Shown here piece after piece: positions 1 through 9,078 of a stretch of 64,000 nucleotides of DNA (position 1 is the first letter of the stretch; every line of letters starts with the position of its first letter). Source of the DNA: Halobacillus dabanensis (lineage in GTDB: Bacteria > Bacillota > Bacilli > Bacillales > Halobacillaceae). Position numbers and translations under genes: made by a program. The notes beneath the pieces were generated by a model. That model saw nothing but the letters and a program-made list of their open reading frames with translations, did no database searches and was not told the DNA's origin. The DNA lies in contig NZ_FOSB01000010.1 in NCBI RefSeq assembly GCF_900114165.1, positions 1-64,000 on the forward strand, given 5' to 3'.

Positions 1-228
1 CACACTCTCATCGGAATGGCCGTAGAATTTCTTGAGGATTAGAAGCTTAACCATCATTTCAGGTTCTTTCGAAGGCCTTCCATAATAAAGAGAATAAGAA
101 TTTTTAAGGAGATTATTGATAAAGGAGAAGTCCAAATGATCTTGTATAATTCGGAGGGTGTTATCTTCCGGGATTCTGGTGTATAATTCTGTGTAGAAGC
201 TTACTTGACTATGTTGAGTGAGCATCAT
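1..228 (-). CDS. IS1182-type transposase, N-terminal part (cut by window edge)
   Basis: The minus strand reads in frame from an ATG at 228 to the window edge, about 76 residues. The peptide has the N-terminal look of IS1182-family transposases: a run ending RIPEDNTLR, then VDFSFI-like and YGRPSKEPE-like segments and KFYGHSDE. A GGAGG sequence (complement of 234-238) lies 5 bases before the first ATG and 8 before a second ATG at 225. The element sits just upstream of fapR, where recG lies in B. subtilis, so it may have inserted between recG and fapR. The catalytic domain and far end are outside the window, so intactness cannot be judged. Confidence 0.75.
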   Translation of the reverse strand, partial: MMLTQHSQVSFYTELYTRIPEDNTLRIIQDHLDFSFINNLLKNSYSLYYGRPSKEPEMMVKLLILKKFYGHSDESV

Positions 229-292
229 AAAAACCTCCAATTTGGTGTTTGTTTCTAGTCAATTCAATTCTACCAAAGTTGGAGGTTTTTTT
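229..292 (-). promoter_or_regulatory. Hairpin covering the transposase ribosome binding site
   Basis: AAAAACCTCCAA at 229-240 is perfectly complementary to TTGGAGGTTTTT at 279-290, and the match extends past a one-base bulge (TTTGGT against ACCAAA). In minus-strand RNA, the GGAGG of the transposase would be paired with an upstream CCTCC. Several insertion sequences use such hairpins to block translation from read-through transcripts. In plus-strand RNA it could also act as a terminator, as it ends in a T run. Confidence 0.5.
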
Positions 293-300
293 ATGCTTTT

Positions 301-485
301 ATTTCATTTTCCTTATTTTAGGAGGCGTTTTTCAGTGGCCTCAGTCATTCCCCGCCGCACCTAACCACTCATAAAATGTCTCGAAACTAGGTGTTCAAGA
401 ATAGGGAGCTTATACGAAATAATTAATAAAGAGATTTAATGGAGACATTATAAATAAGGAATTTCAACTCGGGATTCTTCTTTCC
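301..485. other. Intergenic region between the IS end and the fapR promoter
   Basis: No reading frame with a plausible ribosome binding site was seen on either strand. A GC-richer stretch at about 331-362 stands out from AT-rich surroundings and may be the terminal part of the insertion sequence. The rest holds no recognisable feature. Confidence 0.4.
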
Positions 486-514
486 TTGCGAAAATCGAAT
501 TGGTATTATATATT
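486..514 (+). promoter_or_regulatory. Sigma-A promoter of the fapR operon
   Basis: TTGCGA at 486-491 and TATATT at 509-514 are separated by 17 bases, which fits a housekeeping promoter. Transcription would start near 521, inside the FapR operator at 519-535, so bound repressor would block initiation. Read from the sequence by eye. Confidence 0.6.
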
Positions 515-518
515 ACTA

Positions 519-535
519 TTAGTACCTAGTCATAA
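519..535 (+). promoter_or_regulatory. FapR operator
   Basis: The 17-base TTAGTACCTAGTCATAA closely matches the FapR box remembered from Bacillus fatty-acid promoters (TTAGTACC followed by an imperfect mirror half). It lies at the expected start site of fapR, consistent with autorepression relieved by malonyl-CoA. A 7-base inverted repeat (530-536 with 543-549) overlaps its right half. Confidence 0.75.
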
Positions 536-571
536 ACTGAAATTTATGATTAAATGAACGGTGGAATCTGT

Positions 572-1132
572 GTGAAAAAGTCTAAACAAGAACGTCAAGA
601 AGAATTGAAAATGAAAATAGACCAGACCCCCTTCATCACAGACGAACAATTGGCGAAATCTTTTGGGGTCAGCATTCAAACGATCAGGCTTGACCGGATG
701 GAATTAGGAATACCTGAATTGCGTGAACGAATTAAGTCGGTCGCAACACAAGAATGGAATGATACGGTGAAGGCTCTGCCGGTAGAGGAAATTATCGGTG
801 AAGTCGTCGATCTTGAATTGGATGATCGCGCTATTTCCATTTTAGACATTCGGCCTGAACATGTTTTCTCAAGAAACCATATAGCAAGAGGGCATCACTT
901 ATTTGCACAAGCCAATTCACTTGCTGTGGCTCTAATTAATGACGATGTAGCATTAACTGCACGCTCAACGATTCATTTTTCCAGACCCGTTAAACTAGGC
1001 GAGCGTGTCATCGCGAAAGCAACGGTCAAAGGGGAAGATGAAAAAGGACGAACTCTCGTCAATGTGCATAGTTATGTTGATAATGAAGAAGTTTTTGCCG
1101 GTTCATTTGAAATGTATCGCTCGAACCAATAG
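572..1132 (+). CDS. fapR: Fatty acid and phospholipid biosynthesis repressor FapR
   Basis: FapR is a malonyl-CoA-responsive repressor of lipid synthesis genes. The N-terminus holds a DeoR-like helix-turn-helix (about residues 20-42, with [12 protein letters not shown]). The C-terminal half is a hot-dog-fold effector domain with the family block [20 protein letters not shown]. The GTG start at 572 was preferred to the ATG at 554 because GGTGGA lies 6 bases before it and the resulting 186 residues match the B. subtilis protein (about 188). It is first in the fapR-plsX-fabD-fabG cluster and carries its own operator upstream, implying autoregulation. Confidence 0.95.
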   Translation: MKKSKQERQEELKMKIDQTPFITDEQLAKSFGVSIQTIRLDRMELGIPELRERIKSVATQEWNDTVKALPVEEIIGEVVDLELDDRAISILDIRPEHVFSRNHIARGHHLFAQANSLAVALINDDVALTARSTIHFSRPVKLGERVIAKATVKGEDEKGRTLVNVHSYVDNEEVFAGSFEMYRSNQ

Positions 1133-1143
1133 AAGGAGATGGA

Positions 1144-2154
1144 ATGACAATGAAGTTAGCCATTGATGCAATGGGTGGGGACAACGCTCCTGAAGCGATT
1201 GTGAAAGGGGCTGTGGAAGCTGCTGACACAATCAAGGGTTTGGAGATTACTTTAGTGGGGGACGAAGCCCAAATAAAACCTCATTTAAAAAATCAGACGA
1301 ACGTATCCATCTTACATACTACAGAAACGATAACGGCCGATGACGAACCAGTCCATGCTGTTAGGAGAAAAAAACAGTCCTCCCTGGTGTTGACAGCCAA
1401 TGAAGTTAAAGAAGGACGGGCCGATGGCTGTATTTCTGCGGGAAATACCGGCGCATTGATGAGTGCCGGATTGTTTGTCGTGGGACGCATGCAAGGAGTA
1501 GATCGTCCTGCTCTCAGCCCAACCCTGCCGACCTCTGATGGCAAAGGGTTTCTTATGTTGGATGTCGGTGCCAATGTGGATGCGAAACCCGATCATTTAT
1601 TGCAATACGCAGTCATCGGAAGTATATATGCTGAAAACGTCCGCAATATCGAAAAACCCAGGGTTGGATTATTGAATGTGGGTACAGAGGACGGTAAAGG
1701 GAGTGAACTTACAAAGAAAGCATTTGAATTGATGCAAACGGCTCCTATCAATTTTGTTGGTAACGTAGAAGCACGCGATCTGTTAGAGGGTGTTGCTGAT
1801 GTGGTCGTAACGGATGGCTTCACAGGAAATGTAGCACTTAAAACGATCGAAGGTACAGCGATGACTATGTTTTCCATGATAAAGCAAACGTTCATGAGTA
1901 ATTTTAAAACAAAAATAGCTGCAGGTCTTGCGAAGAATGACTTGCGAAAGTTGAAAGACCAACTCGATTACAGTGAATACGGAGGAGCAGGACTTTTTGG
2001 ATTATCTGCGCCGGTCATCAAAGCACATGGTTCGTCTAATGAACGAGCGGTGCTGAATGCTATCCGTCAAGCTTGTCAGATGATAGAACTTGATGTCACA
2101 AACACCATATCATCGACTTTAAATGAGATGAATAAAGAGGAGGAAGAATCATGA
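1144..2154 (+). CDS. plsX: Phosphate acyltransferase PlsX
   Basis: PlsX converts acyl-ACP to acyl-phosphate, the donor PlsY uses to acylate glycerol-3-phosphate; it is a peripheral membrane enzyme. The protein opens with [15 protein letters not shown], the family signature, and contains the conserved [12 protein letters not shown] and [11 protein letters not shown] segments. At 336 residues it is normal length. The ATG at 1144 has AAGGAG five bases upstream; an in-frame ATG at 1150 is an alternative. Its end overlaps the fabD start by 4 bases, so the two are probably translationally coupled. Confidence 0.95.
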   Translation: MTMKLAIDAMGGDNAPEAIVKGAVEAADTIKGLEITLVGDEAQIKPHLKNQTNVSILHTTETITADDEPVHAVRRKKQSSLVLTANEVKEGRADGCISAGNTGALMSAGLFVVGRMQGVDRPALSPTLPTSDGKGFLMLDVGANVDAKPDHLLQYAVIGSIYAENVRNIEKPRVGLLNVGTEDGKGSELTKKAFELMQTAPINFVGNVEARDLLEGVADVVVTDGFTGNVALKTIEGTAMTMFSMIKQTFMSNFKTKIAAGLAKNDLRKLKDQLDYSEYGGAGLFGLSAPVIKAHGSSNERAVLNAIRQACQMIELDVTNTISSTLNEMNKEEEES

Positions 2155-3092
2155 AGCGAATCGCTTGGGTGTTTCCTGGGCAAGGTTCTCAGGAAGTAGG
2201 AATGGGGCAGGCTATGTATGAAGCCTATCCTTCCGTGAAACAAATGTTTGATGAAGCAGATGAGGCTCTTGGGTATTCGTTGACTACACTAATGTTTGAA
2301 GGCCCTTCTGAGGAATTGACAAGAACAGAAAATGCACAACCGGCACTGCTTTTAAACAGTGTAGCTATACAACAAGTGCTTCAACAAGAAGGAATTGCTC
2401 CGGCAATGACTGCTGGACATAGTTTAGGGGAATACACCGCCCTTGTAGCTGCTGGTGCTCTCACTCCTATGGAAGCCGTCCAACTCGTCCATGTTCGTGG
2501 AAAGTTGATGGAAGAGGCTTACCCTACTGGGAAAGGGACAATGGCTGCAGTCCTAGGTCTATCGGAAGAAGAAATTGAAGAAGTGTTGCGATTCTTTGAC
2601 GGAGATACTGCTGTGGATCTTGCTAACATCAATTGTCCTGGCCAAATTGTTATTTCAGGTACAAAGGAAGGCGTTGAACAAGCCTCTGAAAAACTTTCAG
2701 AAGCAGGAGCGAAACGAGTTCTTCCTTTGAATGTAAGTGGCCCGTTCCATTCACGGTTGATGAAGTCCGCGAGTGATGATTTTGCTAACCACTTAGAAGA
2801 GACTCGCATCCATGATGCAGAAATTCCTGTGTTTGCAAATGTAACCGCAGCTCCGGTGACAGAAGCCGAAGAAATCGAAAAACTGCTGGTTGAACAGCTT
2901 TATTCTCCTGTTCGCTTTCAACAAATCCTGGAGGCATTTGTCGAAGAGGATGTCGATGCAATTGTAGAAGTCGGCCAGGGTAAAGTTTTAACAGGCCTTG
3001 TTAGAAAAGTAAAACGTCGAATGAAAACATTCAATGTCCAGGACCCAGATTCATTACAAGCATTCATTGATTGGTACAAGGAGGAGTCTTAA
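2151..3092 (+). CDS. fabD: Malonyl-CoA:ACP transacylase FabD
   Basis: FabD loads malonate from CoA onto acyl carrier protein, supplying the extender unit for chain elongation. The N-terminal VFPGQGSQ motif and the nucleophile elbow GHSLGEY with Ser91 are present, along with GPFHSRLM carrying the catalytic His and a QxxxP-like block near residue 250. Its 313 residues match the family. The start overlaps plsX by 4 bases (ATGA) and its stop overlaps the fabG start by one base. Confidence 0.96.
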   Translation: MKRIAWVFPGQGSQEVGMGQAMYEAYPSVKQMFDEADEALGYSLTTLMFEGPSEELTRTENAQPALLLNSVAIQQVLQQEGIAPAMTAGHSLGEYTALVAAGALTPMEAVQLVHVRGKLMEEAYPTGKGTMAAVLGLSEEEIEEVLRFFDGDTAVDLANINCPGQIVISGTKEGVEQASEKLSEAGAKRVLPLNVSGPFHSRLMKSASDDFANHLEETRIHDAEIPVFANVTAAPVTEAEEIEKLLVEQLYSPVRFQQILEAFVEEDVDAIVEVGQGKVLTGLVRKVKRRMKTFNVQDPDSLQAFIDWYKEES

Positions 3093-3832
3093 TGCTACAA
3101 GATCAAGTCGCTCTAGTAACAGGAGCATCACGCGGAATAGGCCGCGCCATCGCTTTAGAACTTGCGGCACAAGGCGCGAAAGTCGCGGTCAATTACGCTG
3201 GCAGCGAAGATAAAGCAGAAGCGGTCGTACAGGAAATTAAAGACCAGGGCGGCATAGCAATTAAAATCCAGGCGAATGTTGCTGTCGAGGCCGATGTAAA
3301 ACAGATGGTTAAAACCGTTGTGGATGAGTTCGGCCGTCTGGATATCCTTGTGAACAACGCTGGGATTACAAAAGATAACTTATTGATGAGAATGAAAGAA
3401 GAAGAATTCGATTCTGTTATCGATACGAACCTGAAAGGCGTTTTCCTATGTACTAAAGGGGTTACACGCCAAATGATGAAACAGAAATACGGGAGAATTA
3501 TCAATGTTGCTTCCATCGTAGGAGTATCAGGAAACCCTGGTCAGGCAAACTATGTAGCAGCAAAAGCGGGCGTGATTGGAATGACCAAGTCCAATGCCAA
3601 AGAATTAGCAGCGAAGAATATTCATGTGAATGCTGTAGCGCCAGGTTATATCGCTACAGATATGACGGATGCCCTCACAGATGAGCAAAGAGAACAGATG
3701 ATGGCTCTCATTCCGTTAAAACGCCTTGGAGAGGGGCAGGATGTAGCGCGGGTGGCGCGTTTTCTTGCTTCCGAGGATGCAGCTTACATGACAGGCCAGA
3801 CACTTCATGTTGATGGCGGAATGGTAATGTAA
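3092..3832 (+). CDS. fabG: 3-oxoacyl-ACP reductase FabG
   Basis: FabG is the NADPH-dependent short-chain reductase that reduces 3-oxoacyl-ACP in each elongation round. The dinucleotide-binding TGASRGIG lies at residues 10-17, NNAG follows in the middle, and the Ser (VASIVG), Tyr (NYVAAKAG) and Lys catalytic residues are all in place. The ATG at 3092, with AGGAG about 6 bases upstream, gives 246 residues, the same as B. subtilis. A longer in-frame GTG start at 3071 would lie inside fabD and is unlikely. Confidence 0.96.
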   Translation: MLQDQVALVTGASRGIGRAIALELAAQGAKVAVNYAGSEDKAEAVVQEIKDQGGIAIKIQANVAVEADVKQMVKTVVDEFGRLDILVNNAGITKDNLLMRMKEEEFDSVIDTNLKGVFLCTKGVTRQMMKQKYGRIINVASIVGVSGNPGQANYVAAKAGVIGMTKSNAKELAAKNIHVNAVAPGYIATDMTDALTDEQREQMMALIPLKRLGEGQDVARVARFLASEDAAYMTGQTLHVDGGMVM

Positions 3833-3841
3833 AATCACTAT

Positions 3842-3869
3842 GGTTTTTCTCTAAGAAATTTACTATAAT
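3842..3869 (+). promoter_or_regulatory. Possible promoter for acpP
   Basis: A perfect TATAAT lies at 3864-3869, 24 bases before the acpP start. The matching -35 region (GGTTTT/TGGTTT near 3841-3847) is poor. acpP is often transcribed more strongly than its upstream neighbours, so an extra promoter is reasonable but not proven. Confidence 0.35.
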
Positions 3870-3892
3870 TACTGAAGGGAGGTGAGGTTACA

Positions 3893-4126
3893 ATGGCAGA
3901 AACATTTGATCGAGTTAAACAGATCATCGTCGATCGTCTTGACGTTGATGAGTCTAAAGTAACTATGGAAGCTTCCTTCAAAGAAGATCTAGAAGCAGAC
4001 TCTCTTGATGTAGTAGAGCTTGTAATGGAGCTTGAAGATGAGTTTGATATGGAAATTTCTGATGAAGAAGCTGAAAAAATCAATACAGTAGGCGACGCTG
4101 TGAATTACATAAGCAGTCAGTCGTAA
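3893..4126 (+). CDS. acpP: Acyl carrier protein
   Basis: Acyl carrier protein carries growing acyl chains on a 4'-phosphopantetheine attached to a conserved serine. That serine is Ser37 within DSLD, and the 77-residue sequence is strongly acidic with the usual four-helix pattern. A strong GGGAGGTGAG Shine-Dalgarno lies 5-10 bases before ATG. It follows fabG and is separated from rnc by a hairpin at 4131-4166. Confidence 0.97.
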   Translation: MAETFDRVKQIIVDRLDVDESKVTMEASFKEDLEADSLDVVELVMELEDEFDMEISDEEAEKINTVGDAVNYISSQS

Positions 4127-4130
4127 AAAA

Positions 4131-4166
4131 GGAATTGCTGTCCGTATGAATACGGGCAGCGTTTCC
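4131..4166 (+). terminator. Hairpin between acpP and rnc
   Basis: GCTGTCCGTAT and ATACGGGCAGC form an almost perfect stem with a two-base loop, and flanking GGAA/TTTCC can extend it. The sequence after it is TATATT, not a T run, so it may be a processing or stability element or a weak terminator rather than a full terminator. Confidence 0.45.
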
Positions 4167-4207
4167 TATATTAAAAAAGAAATTCATAGCAAAGGACACG
4201 GTGATTT

Positions 4208-4900
4208 ATGGATGATTTTTCCAGTTTCCAGAAGAAAATAAATGTACAATTCAATAATATCTCGTTACTGGAACAGGCTTTCACCCATTCATCTTATGTG
4301 AATGAGCATCGGAAAACCGATCGGGAAGATAATGAGCGTCTGGAATTCCTTGGGGACGCTGTGCTTGAACTGGGAGTCTCTCAATATTTATATCGTGAGT
4401 TTCCAAATATGGCAGAAGGAGAGCTTACCAAGTTCAGGGCATCGATCGTTTGTGAAGTATCTTTGGTGGAATTTGCCAATGAGCTGAATTTCCAAGACCT
4501 GATTTTACTAGGAAAAGGCGAAGAGCTGACAGGAGGGCGTAATCGTCCAGCATTATTAGCGGACGTTTTTGAAGCGTTCATCGGAGCACTTTATCTTGAC
4601 CAGGGTTACGATGCAGTCATACAGTTTTTAAAAACGTATGTGTATCCAAAAGTGAAAAAAGGTGCTTTTTCTCATGCGATGGATTTTAAGAGCCAGCTGC
4701 AAGAGTTCATCCAGCGGGATAAGAACAGTAAAATCGAATATGAAATAGTGGAAGAAAGAGGGCCGGCCCATAGCCGTGAATTCATAGCCCATGTCCATAT
4801 ACAAAATGAACTTGGGGGCATAGGTGTAGGACGGACAAAAAAGGAAGCTGAACAGAAGGCGGCCCAACAAGCCTTGAAAAATCAGGGTGCACCATTATAA
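4208..4900 (+). CDS. rnc: Ribonuclease III
   Basis: RNase III cleaves double-stranded RNA in rRNA precursors, mRNAs and sRNA duplexes. The catalytic signature [14 protein letters not shown] is at about residues 38-51, and a second acidic cluster ([15 protein letters not shown]) supplies metal ligands. The C-terminal 70 residues form the double-stranded-RNA-binding domain ending [16 protein letters not shown]. At 230 residues it is slightly shorter than B. subtilis Rnc, mainly at the N-terminus. A terminator follows at 4941, so it is not co-transcribed with smc here. Confidence 0.96.
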   Translation: MDDFSSFQKKINVQFNNISLLEQAFTHSSYVNEHRKTDREDNERLEFLGDAVLELGVSQYLYREFPNMAEGELTKFRASIVCEVSLVEFANELNFQDLILLGKGEELTGGRNRPALLADVFEAFIGALYLDQGYDAVIQFLKTYVYPKVKKGAFSHAMDFKSQLQEFIQRDKNSKIEYEIVEERGPAHSREFIAHVHIQNELGGIGVGRTKKEAEQKAAQQALKNQGAPL

Positions 4901-4940
4901 TACTTAGGTTTTCAATGATTAAAATGCTGTTTGAAGGAAA

Positions 4941-4968
4941 AGCTCAGAGTTTTCTCTGGGCTTTTTTT
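4941..4968 (+). terminator. Terminator after rnc
   Basis: AGCTCAGAG and CTCTGGGCT pair over nine positions (one G-U) around a TTTT loop and run into a seven-T tract. This is a typical intrinsic terminator 40 bases after the rnc stop. Confidence 0.8.
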
Positions 4969-5040
4969 GACGGTTTACTTCTACTCCGCGCCGAGGGTAT
5001 TGAGTTAGGATGGGAAGTAGATGAAGTAGAATAGAGAATT

Positions 5041-5082
5041 AAAAAACCGTTCCAGCCAGTTTTGATGCCAGAACGGTTTTTT
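5041..5082 (-). terminator. Terminator after yfkK (works in both directions)
   Basis: AAAAAACCGTTC at 5041-5052 pairs perfectly with GAACGGTTTTTT at 5071-5082. It lies 21 bases beyond the stop of the minus-strand gene and has T runs on both strands, so it can also end transcripts from the rnc side. Confidence 0.8.
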
Positions 5083-5103
5083 AGGGTAGTAGCTTTGGTT
5101 GTT

Positions 5104-5325
5104 TTATTTTCTGTATTGTCCAAGTTCTTGAACGAAAGCCTGGATTTCGGAAACGCTCAATTGCCCCTTCATCTCGATAATATCATGGAGGGATTTAATT
5201 TCTTCATACTTATTAAGATCATAATCATCCGGGTCCATGAGGGAACGGTTGACGACTTGTAGTTTTTCCGCCATATCGTTAATGATGACTTCAAGGTTTT
5301 CTTGCTTCGGTTCTTGTAAACTCAA
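5104..5325 (-). CDS. yfkK: UPF0435 family protein (YfkK-like)
   Basis: This small acidic protein belongs to the UPF0435 (DUF1128) family, whose function is unknown. The block LQVVNRSLMDPDDYDLNKYEEI followed by SVSEIQAFVQELG is characteristic. A TTG start at 5325 was chosen because AGGAGG lies 7 bases upstream, giving 73 residues against about 71 in B. subtilis; the ATG at 5349 has no such site. It lies on the opposite strand between rnc and smc, genes that are adjacent in B. subtilis, where yfkK is located far away. The gene has its own terminator. Confidence 0.85.
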   Translation of the reverse strand: MSLQEPKQENLEVIINDMAEKLQVVNRSLMDPDDYDLNKYEEIKSLHDIIEMKGQLSVSEIQAFVQELGQYRK

Positions 5326-5504
5326 AATAGATCCTCCTCTAGAGATCATGGTATAGGCTATTACATATGATAAAGGACTTTGGCGAATTATGAAACCCTG
5401 TGTGGATAGAAAAGAAGCTTGACAAACTACCGTAGCATAGATGTTTATGATAAAATATATAAGTTGAGTGAATGAAAGATTTGTGAAAAAACAGGAGGAT
5501 GACT

Positions 5505-8500
5505 ATGTTCCTCAAACAGTTAGATACGATAGGTTTTAAATCATTTGCCGAACGGGTGACGGTTGATTTTGTATCGGGTGTTACATCTGTCGTCGGTCCG
5601 AACGGTAGCGGAAAAAGTAATATAACAGATGCCATTCGCTGGGTGTTGGGAGAACAGTCGGCACGATCACTGCGTGGCAGTAAAATGGAAGATATAATTT
5701 TTGCAGGAAGTGAAAGTCGCGCCCCGTTGAATAGGGCTGAAGTAACGCTGACCCTTGATAATACCGACAGGAAGTTGCCGCTGGACTATCAAGAAGTGAG
5801 TGTCACGAGAAGAGTCTACCGTTCTGGTGAGAGTGAGTTTTATATTAACAATCAGACATGCCGTTTGAAAGATATCGTCGATTTGTTTATGGACTCAGGG
5901 CTTGGAAGAGAAGCTTTTTCTATCATCAGCCAGGGAAAAGTCGAAGAAATATTAAGTTCAAAAGCAGAAGAACGGCGCTCCATTTTTGAAGAAGCAGCAG
6001 GCGTTCTTAAATATAAACAGCGGAAGAAAAAAGCAGAATATAAGTTATCCGAAACCCAGGAAAACTTGAACCGTGTAGAGGATATCATTTATGAAATCGA
6101 CGGTCAGCTTGAGCCACTGAAAGAGCAGGCGGCTGTTGCGAAAGATTACTTAGAGAAAAAAGAAGAACTGAAAAATATCGAAATTTCTTTGTTGATTACG
6201 CAAATAGAACAAGTGCATGGAGATTGGCAAAGGATCCTAAAAGAACTCGATCATATAAAAAAACAAGAAAGTGAATTGGTTTTAAAAATTGATGAGAAAG
6301 AATCCTTACTAACGAAACAACGTAAGGAAGTGAAAGCCCTTGACGAATCATTAGAAAACCTCCAGGGGAAATTGCTCGACTTAACGAGAGAACTGGAAAG
6401 CCTGGAAGGTAAGAAACAATTGATGCAAGAGAGGCATAAGCACTTTGAAGAAAATAAATCAAAGTTAGAAGAAGCTTATGAAGACCTCTCTGAAAAACTT
6501 TTAAGTATAAAATCCATAGCAGGGGAAGAGTCGAAGAAATTACAAGAAACGAAACAACAAAAACAAGAAACTAAGCGTGAACTCAATCAGACGACCAAGG
6601 CGTTAAACCAGGATATACATCTGATTGAGGAACAAATTGAGGATTTGAAGAGTGAGTATATCGAGCTTTTGAACAAGCAAGCTGCCAAGCGGAATGAAAG
6701 GCAGTTACTTGAAAAACAATTGAGTCAGATTCACTCTAAAAAAGGTGTGCAGGTTGATAAATTTAAAGATTTAAGAAGTGAGCGTGAACAGTTAGAAGAA
6801 ACACTGCGTGTGACTACCACAGAATTGGATCAAATTACACGTGAACGTAAGGAACTGGAAGAACAAGTAAGAGAACTGAATGCCAAACTGGAAAACAATA
6901 AAAAAACATATCAGGAATGGCAGGAAAAGCTTTACAAAGGCTATCAATATTTAGAGAAGATGCGCTCAAAGAAAGAAATGCTGGAAGATATGAAAGAAGA
7001 TTTTTCTGGATATTTCCACGGTGTCCGTGAAGTACTGAAAGCCGCCCAAAAAGGGGAGGTCAAAGGAATCAACGGTGCTGTGCTCGAGTTGATTGACATA
7101 CCATCCAATCTAATAACTGCGATTGAAACTGCTCTGGGGGCGCAAGCTCAGCATATCGTTGTGGAAGATGAACGGACCGGGAGACAAGCCATTCATTGGT
7201 TGAAGAGCAACAATAAAGGCCGGGCCACTTTCCTCCCCTTGACTTCCATCCAGCCTCGCAGTGTACATGGTGCTTCTTCCTTAGCCCAACAAAATGGGTT
7301 TGTCGGTGTTGCTGCAGATTTGATTGGCTATGACCAGGCTTATAAACGGGCGATCGAACATTTACTTGGACATATTGTTATTGCAAAAGATTTGGAAAGC
7401 GCGAATAGTCTGGCCAACTTTTTAAATCGGAAATACCGGATTGTTACGCTTGAAGGAGATGTGGTAAATCCAGGAGGATCCATGTCCGGGGGGGCGAAGA
7501 AACAATCCAAGCAATCGTTGTTTACTAGAGAAAAGGAACTTCAGGAGTTAAGTGAAAAGATTGTGGAGTTCGATACGAAAGCATTAGATGTTGAAAATAA
7601 AGTGAAACAACTCAAAGAGACGCTGGCAGAGCAGGAAAAAGAAAAAGAACAGTGGAGTTTGAAACTTTCCAAGATGAAACAGGATGAGTATGAAAAACAG
7701 TCCGATCAGCGGGAATTACAAGTGAAACTTGATCACCTTAATGATCAACTGCAATTGTTCGACCAGGACCAGGAACAATACAATCAAGATACCCATCAAG
7801 CAGATAAGCAATTGAAAGAATTGGATGAAACGTTAACCACTGTAGAAAGTGAACTCGAAGTCATTCAACAGAAAATTGAAGAACTGACAGTGACAAAAGA
7901 ACAGCAAAAAGAAGATGAAGCCAAATTGCTAGACCGCAAACAAAAGCTTCAAATTCAACTGGCAGAACAAGAATCAGCCGTTAACAATCAACAGGAAAAA
8001 GTAGATCGTTATCAACAGGAGAAGGATCTCATCGAGCAGGAGCTAAGGGGTAACCGTGCTTCCTACGAACAGTTGATGGAAGTGGCAGACTCGAACCAAA
8101 CAGAAGAAGAGGTTTCTGTTCAAATTGAAGAAACAAGAGACGAAAAAGAGAAGATCTCCATTAAGATTAAAGAGGTGAGAGAAGAGCGTCATCAAAAAGG
8201 AGAAGAAATTCAGCAAGTTGAGCAGTCACTGAAAGAAGTGCAGCGCAGTCACCAAAATTATGTTCAGGACATTCAGCAAAAAGAAGTGAAAGCCAATCGT
8301 TTAGATGTGGAACTCGAAAATATGCTCACTTACTTACAGGAGGAGTATGTCATCACATTTGAAAAGGCTAAACGCGACTATGTGGAAGTGGAGGATGTAG
8401 AGGCTGCGTCGACAAGAGTCAAACTCATAAAACGCTCCATTGAAGAGCTTGGGACTGTCAATTTAGGAGCCATCGAGGAATTCGACCGCATCAAGGAAAG

Positions 8501-9065
8501 ATATGAATTCCTCAAAGGGCAACAGGAAGACTTATTAGAAGCGAAGCAAACGCTGCATTCTGTGATTGATGAAATGGACGGAGAAATGAAACGGAAGTTC
8601 GAGGATACGTTTACAAAAATCCGTTCAGAATTCAGTGAAGTTTTCCGGACGTTATTTGGAGGGGGAAGTGCAGATCTGCAACTAACGGATCCAACCGATA
8701 TGCTGGAAACCGGTGTGGATATAGTCGCACAGCCACCAGGAAAAAAACTTCAAAACATGAGCTTGTTATCAGGAGGAGAAAGAGCCTTAACGGCTATTGC
8801 CTTATTGTTTTCCATCTTGCGCGTCCGTCCTGTACCGTTTTGCGTCTTGGATGAAGTGGAGGCGGCGCTGGATGAAGCGAACGTTGATCGTTTTGCTAAG
8901 TTCTTAAAAGAATTCAGTGAAAGAACACAATTTATCGTTATTACCCATAGGAAAGGCACGATGGAAGAGTCCGATGTCTTATACGGAGTCACGATGCAGG
9001 AGTCAGGCGTGTCTAAACTTGTGTCTGTTCGATTGGAAGAAACGCCGGAATTACTGGAAGCCTAG
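5505..9065 (+). CDS. smc: Chromosome partition protein SMC
   Basis: SMC is the ATPase core of condensin and loads with ScpA and ScpB to organise and segregate the chromosome. The N-terminal head has Walker A GPNGSGKSN (about residue 32), followed by long coiled coils, a hinge around residues 500-670 with FSGYFHGVREVL and GGSMSGGAKK, a return coil, and the C-terminal head with LLSGGERALTAIALLFS and a Walker B VLDEVEAALDEAN. The ATG at 5505 lies 6 bases after AGGAGG, whereas the ATG at 5499 abuts it. The resulting 1186 residues equal the B. subtilis length. Confidence 0.98.
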   Translation: MFLKQLDTIGFKSFAERVTVDFVSGVTSVVGPNGSGKSNITDAIRWVLGEQSARSLRGSKMEDIIFAGSESRAPLNRAEVTLTLDNTDRKLPLDYQEVSVTRRVYRSGESEFYINNQTCRLKDIVDLFMDSGLGREAFSIISQGKVEEILSSKAEERRSIFEEAAGVLKYKQRKKKAEYKLSETQENLNRVEDIIYEIDGQLEPLKEQAAVAKDYLEKKEELKNIEISLLITQIEQVHGDWQRILKELDHIKKQESELVLKIDEKESLLTKQRKEVKALDESLENLQGKLLDLTRELESLEGKKQLMQERHKHFEENKSKLEEAYEDLSEKLLSIKSIAGEESKKLQETKQQKQETKRELNQTTKALNQDIHLIEEQIEDLKSEYIELLNKQAAKRNERQLLEKQLSQIHSKKGVQVDKFKDLRSEREQLEETLRVTTTELDQITRERKELEEQVRELNAKLENNKKTYQEWQEKLYKGYQYLEKMRSKKEMLEDMKEDFSGYFHGVREVLKAAQKGEVKGINGAVLELIDIPSNLITAIETALGAQAQHIVVEDERTGRQAIHWLKSNNKGRATFLPLTSIQPRSVHGASSLAQQNGFVGVAADLIGYDQAYKRAIEHLLGHIVIAKDLESANSLANFLNRKYRIVTLEGDVVNPGGSMSGGAKKQSKQSLFTREKELQELSEKIVEFDTKALDVENKVKQLKETLAEQEKEKEQWSLKLSKMKQDEYEKQSDQRELQVKLDHLNDQLQLFDQDQEQYNQDTHQADKQLKELDETLTTVESELEVIQQKIEELTVTKEQQKEDEAKLLDRKQKLQIQLAEQESAVNNQQEKVDRYQQEKDLIEQELRGNRASYEQLMEVADSNQTEEEVSVQIEETRDEKEKISIKIKEVREERHQKGEEIQQVEQSLKEVQRSHQNYVQDIQQKEVKANRLDVELENMLTYLQEEYVITFEKAKRDYVEVEDVEAASTRVKLIKRSIEELGTVNLGAIEEFDRIKERYEFLKGQQEDLLEAKQTLHSVIDEMDGEMKRKFEDTFTKIRSEFSEVFRTLFGGGSADLQLTDPTDMLETGVDIVAQPPGKKLQNMSLLSGGERALTAIALLFSILRVRPVPFCVLDEVEAALDEANVDRFAKFLKEFSERTQFIVITHRKGTMEESDVLYGVTMQESGVSKLVSVRLEETPELLEA

Positions 9066-9078
9066 AAAGGATGGTAGG

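Larger units (their letters stand above)
1..300 (-). mobile_element. Insertion sequence, IS1182-like, partial
   Basis: The transposase start at 1-228 and its untranslated leader belong to an insertion sequence that continues left of the window. The right boundary was not resolved: no terminal inverted repeat can be matched because the other end is missing, and the true end may lie anywhere from about 300 to 420. A GC-richer tract at 331-362 could be terminal sequence, but this is a guess. Confidence 0.55.

Noticed and set aside
5062-5262. 66-residue plus-strand frame between rnc and smc
   Set aside because: It begins within the terminator and lies opposite yfkK, which has a recognised family and a good ribosome binding site.
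5419-5456. Promoter for smc
   Set aside because: A consensus TTGACA is present at 5419-5424, but the nearest -10-like hexamers (TATGAT, TAAAAT) lie 21 or more bases away.
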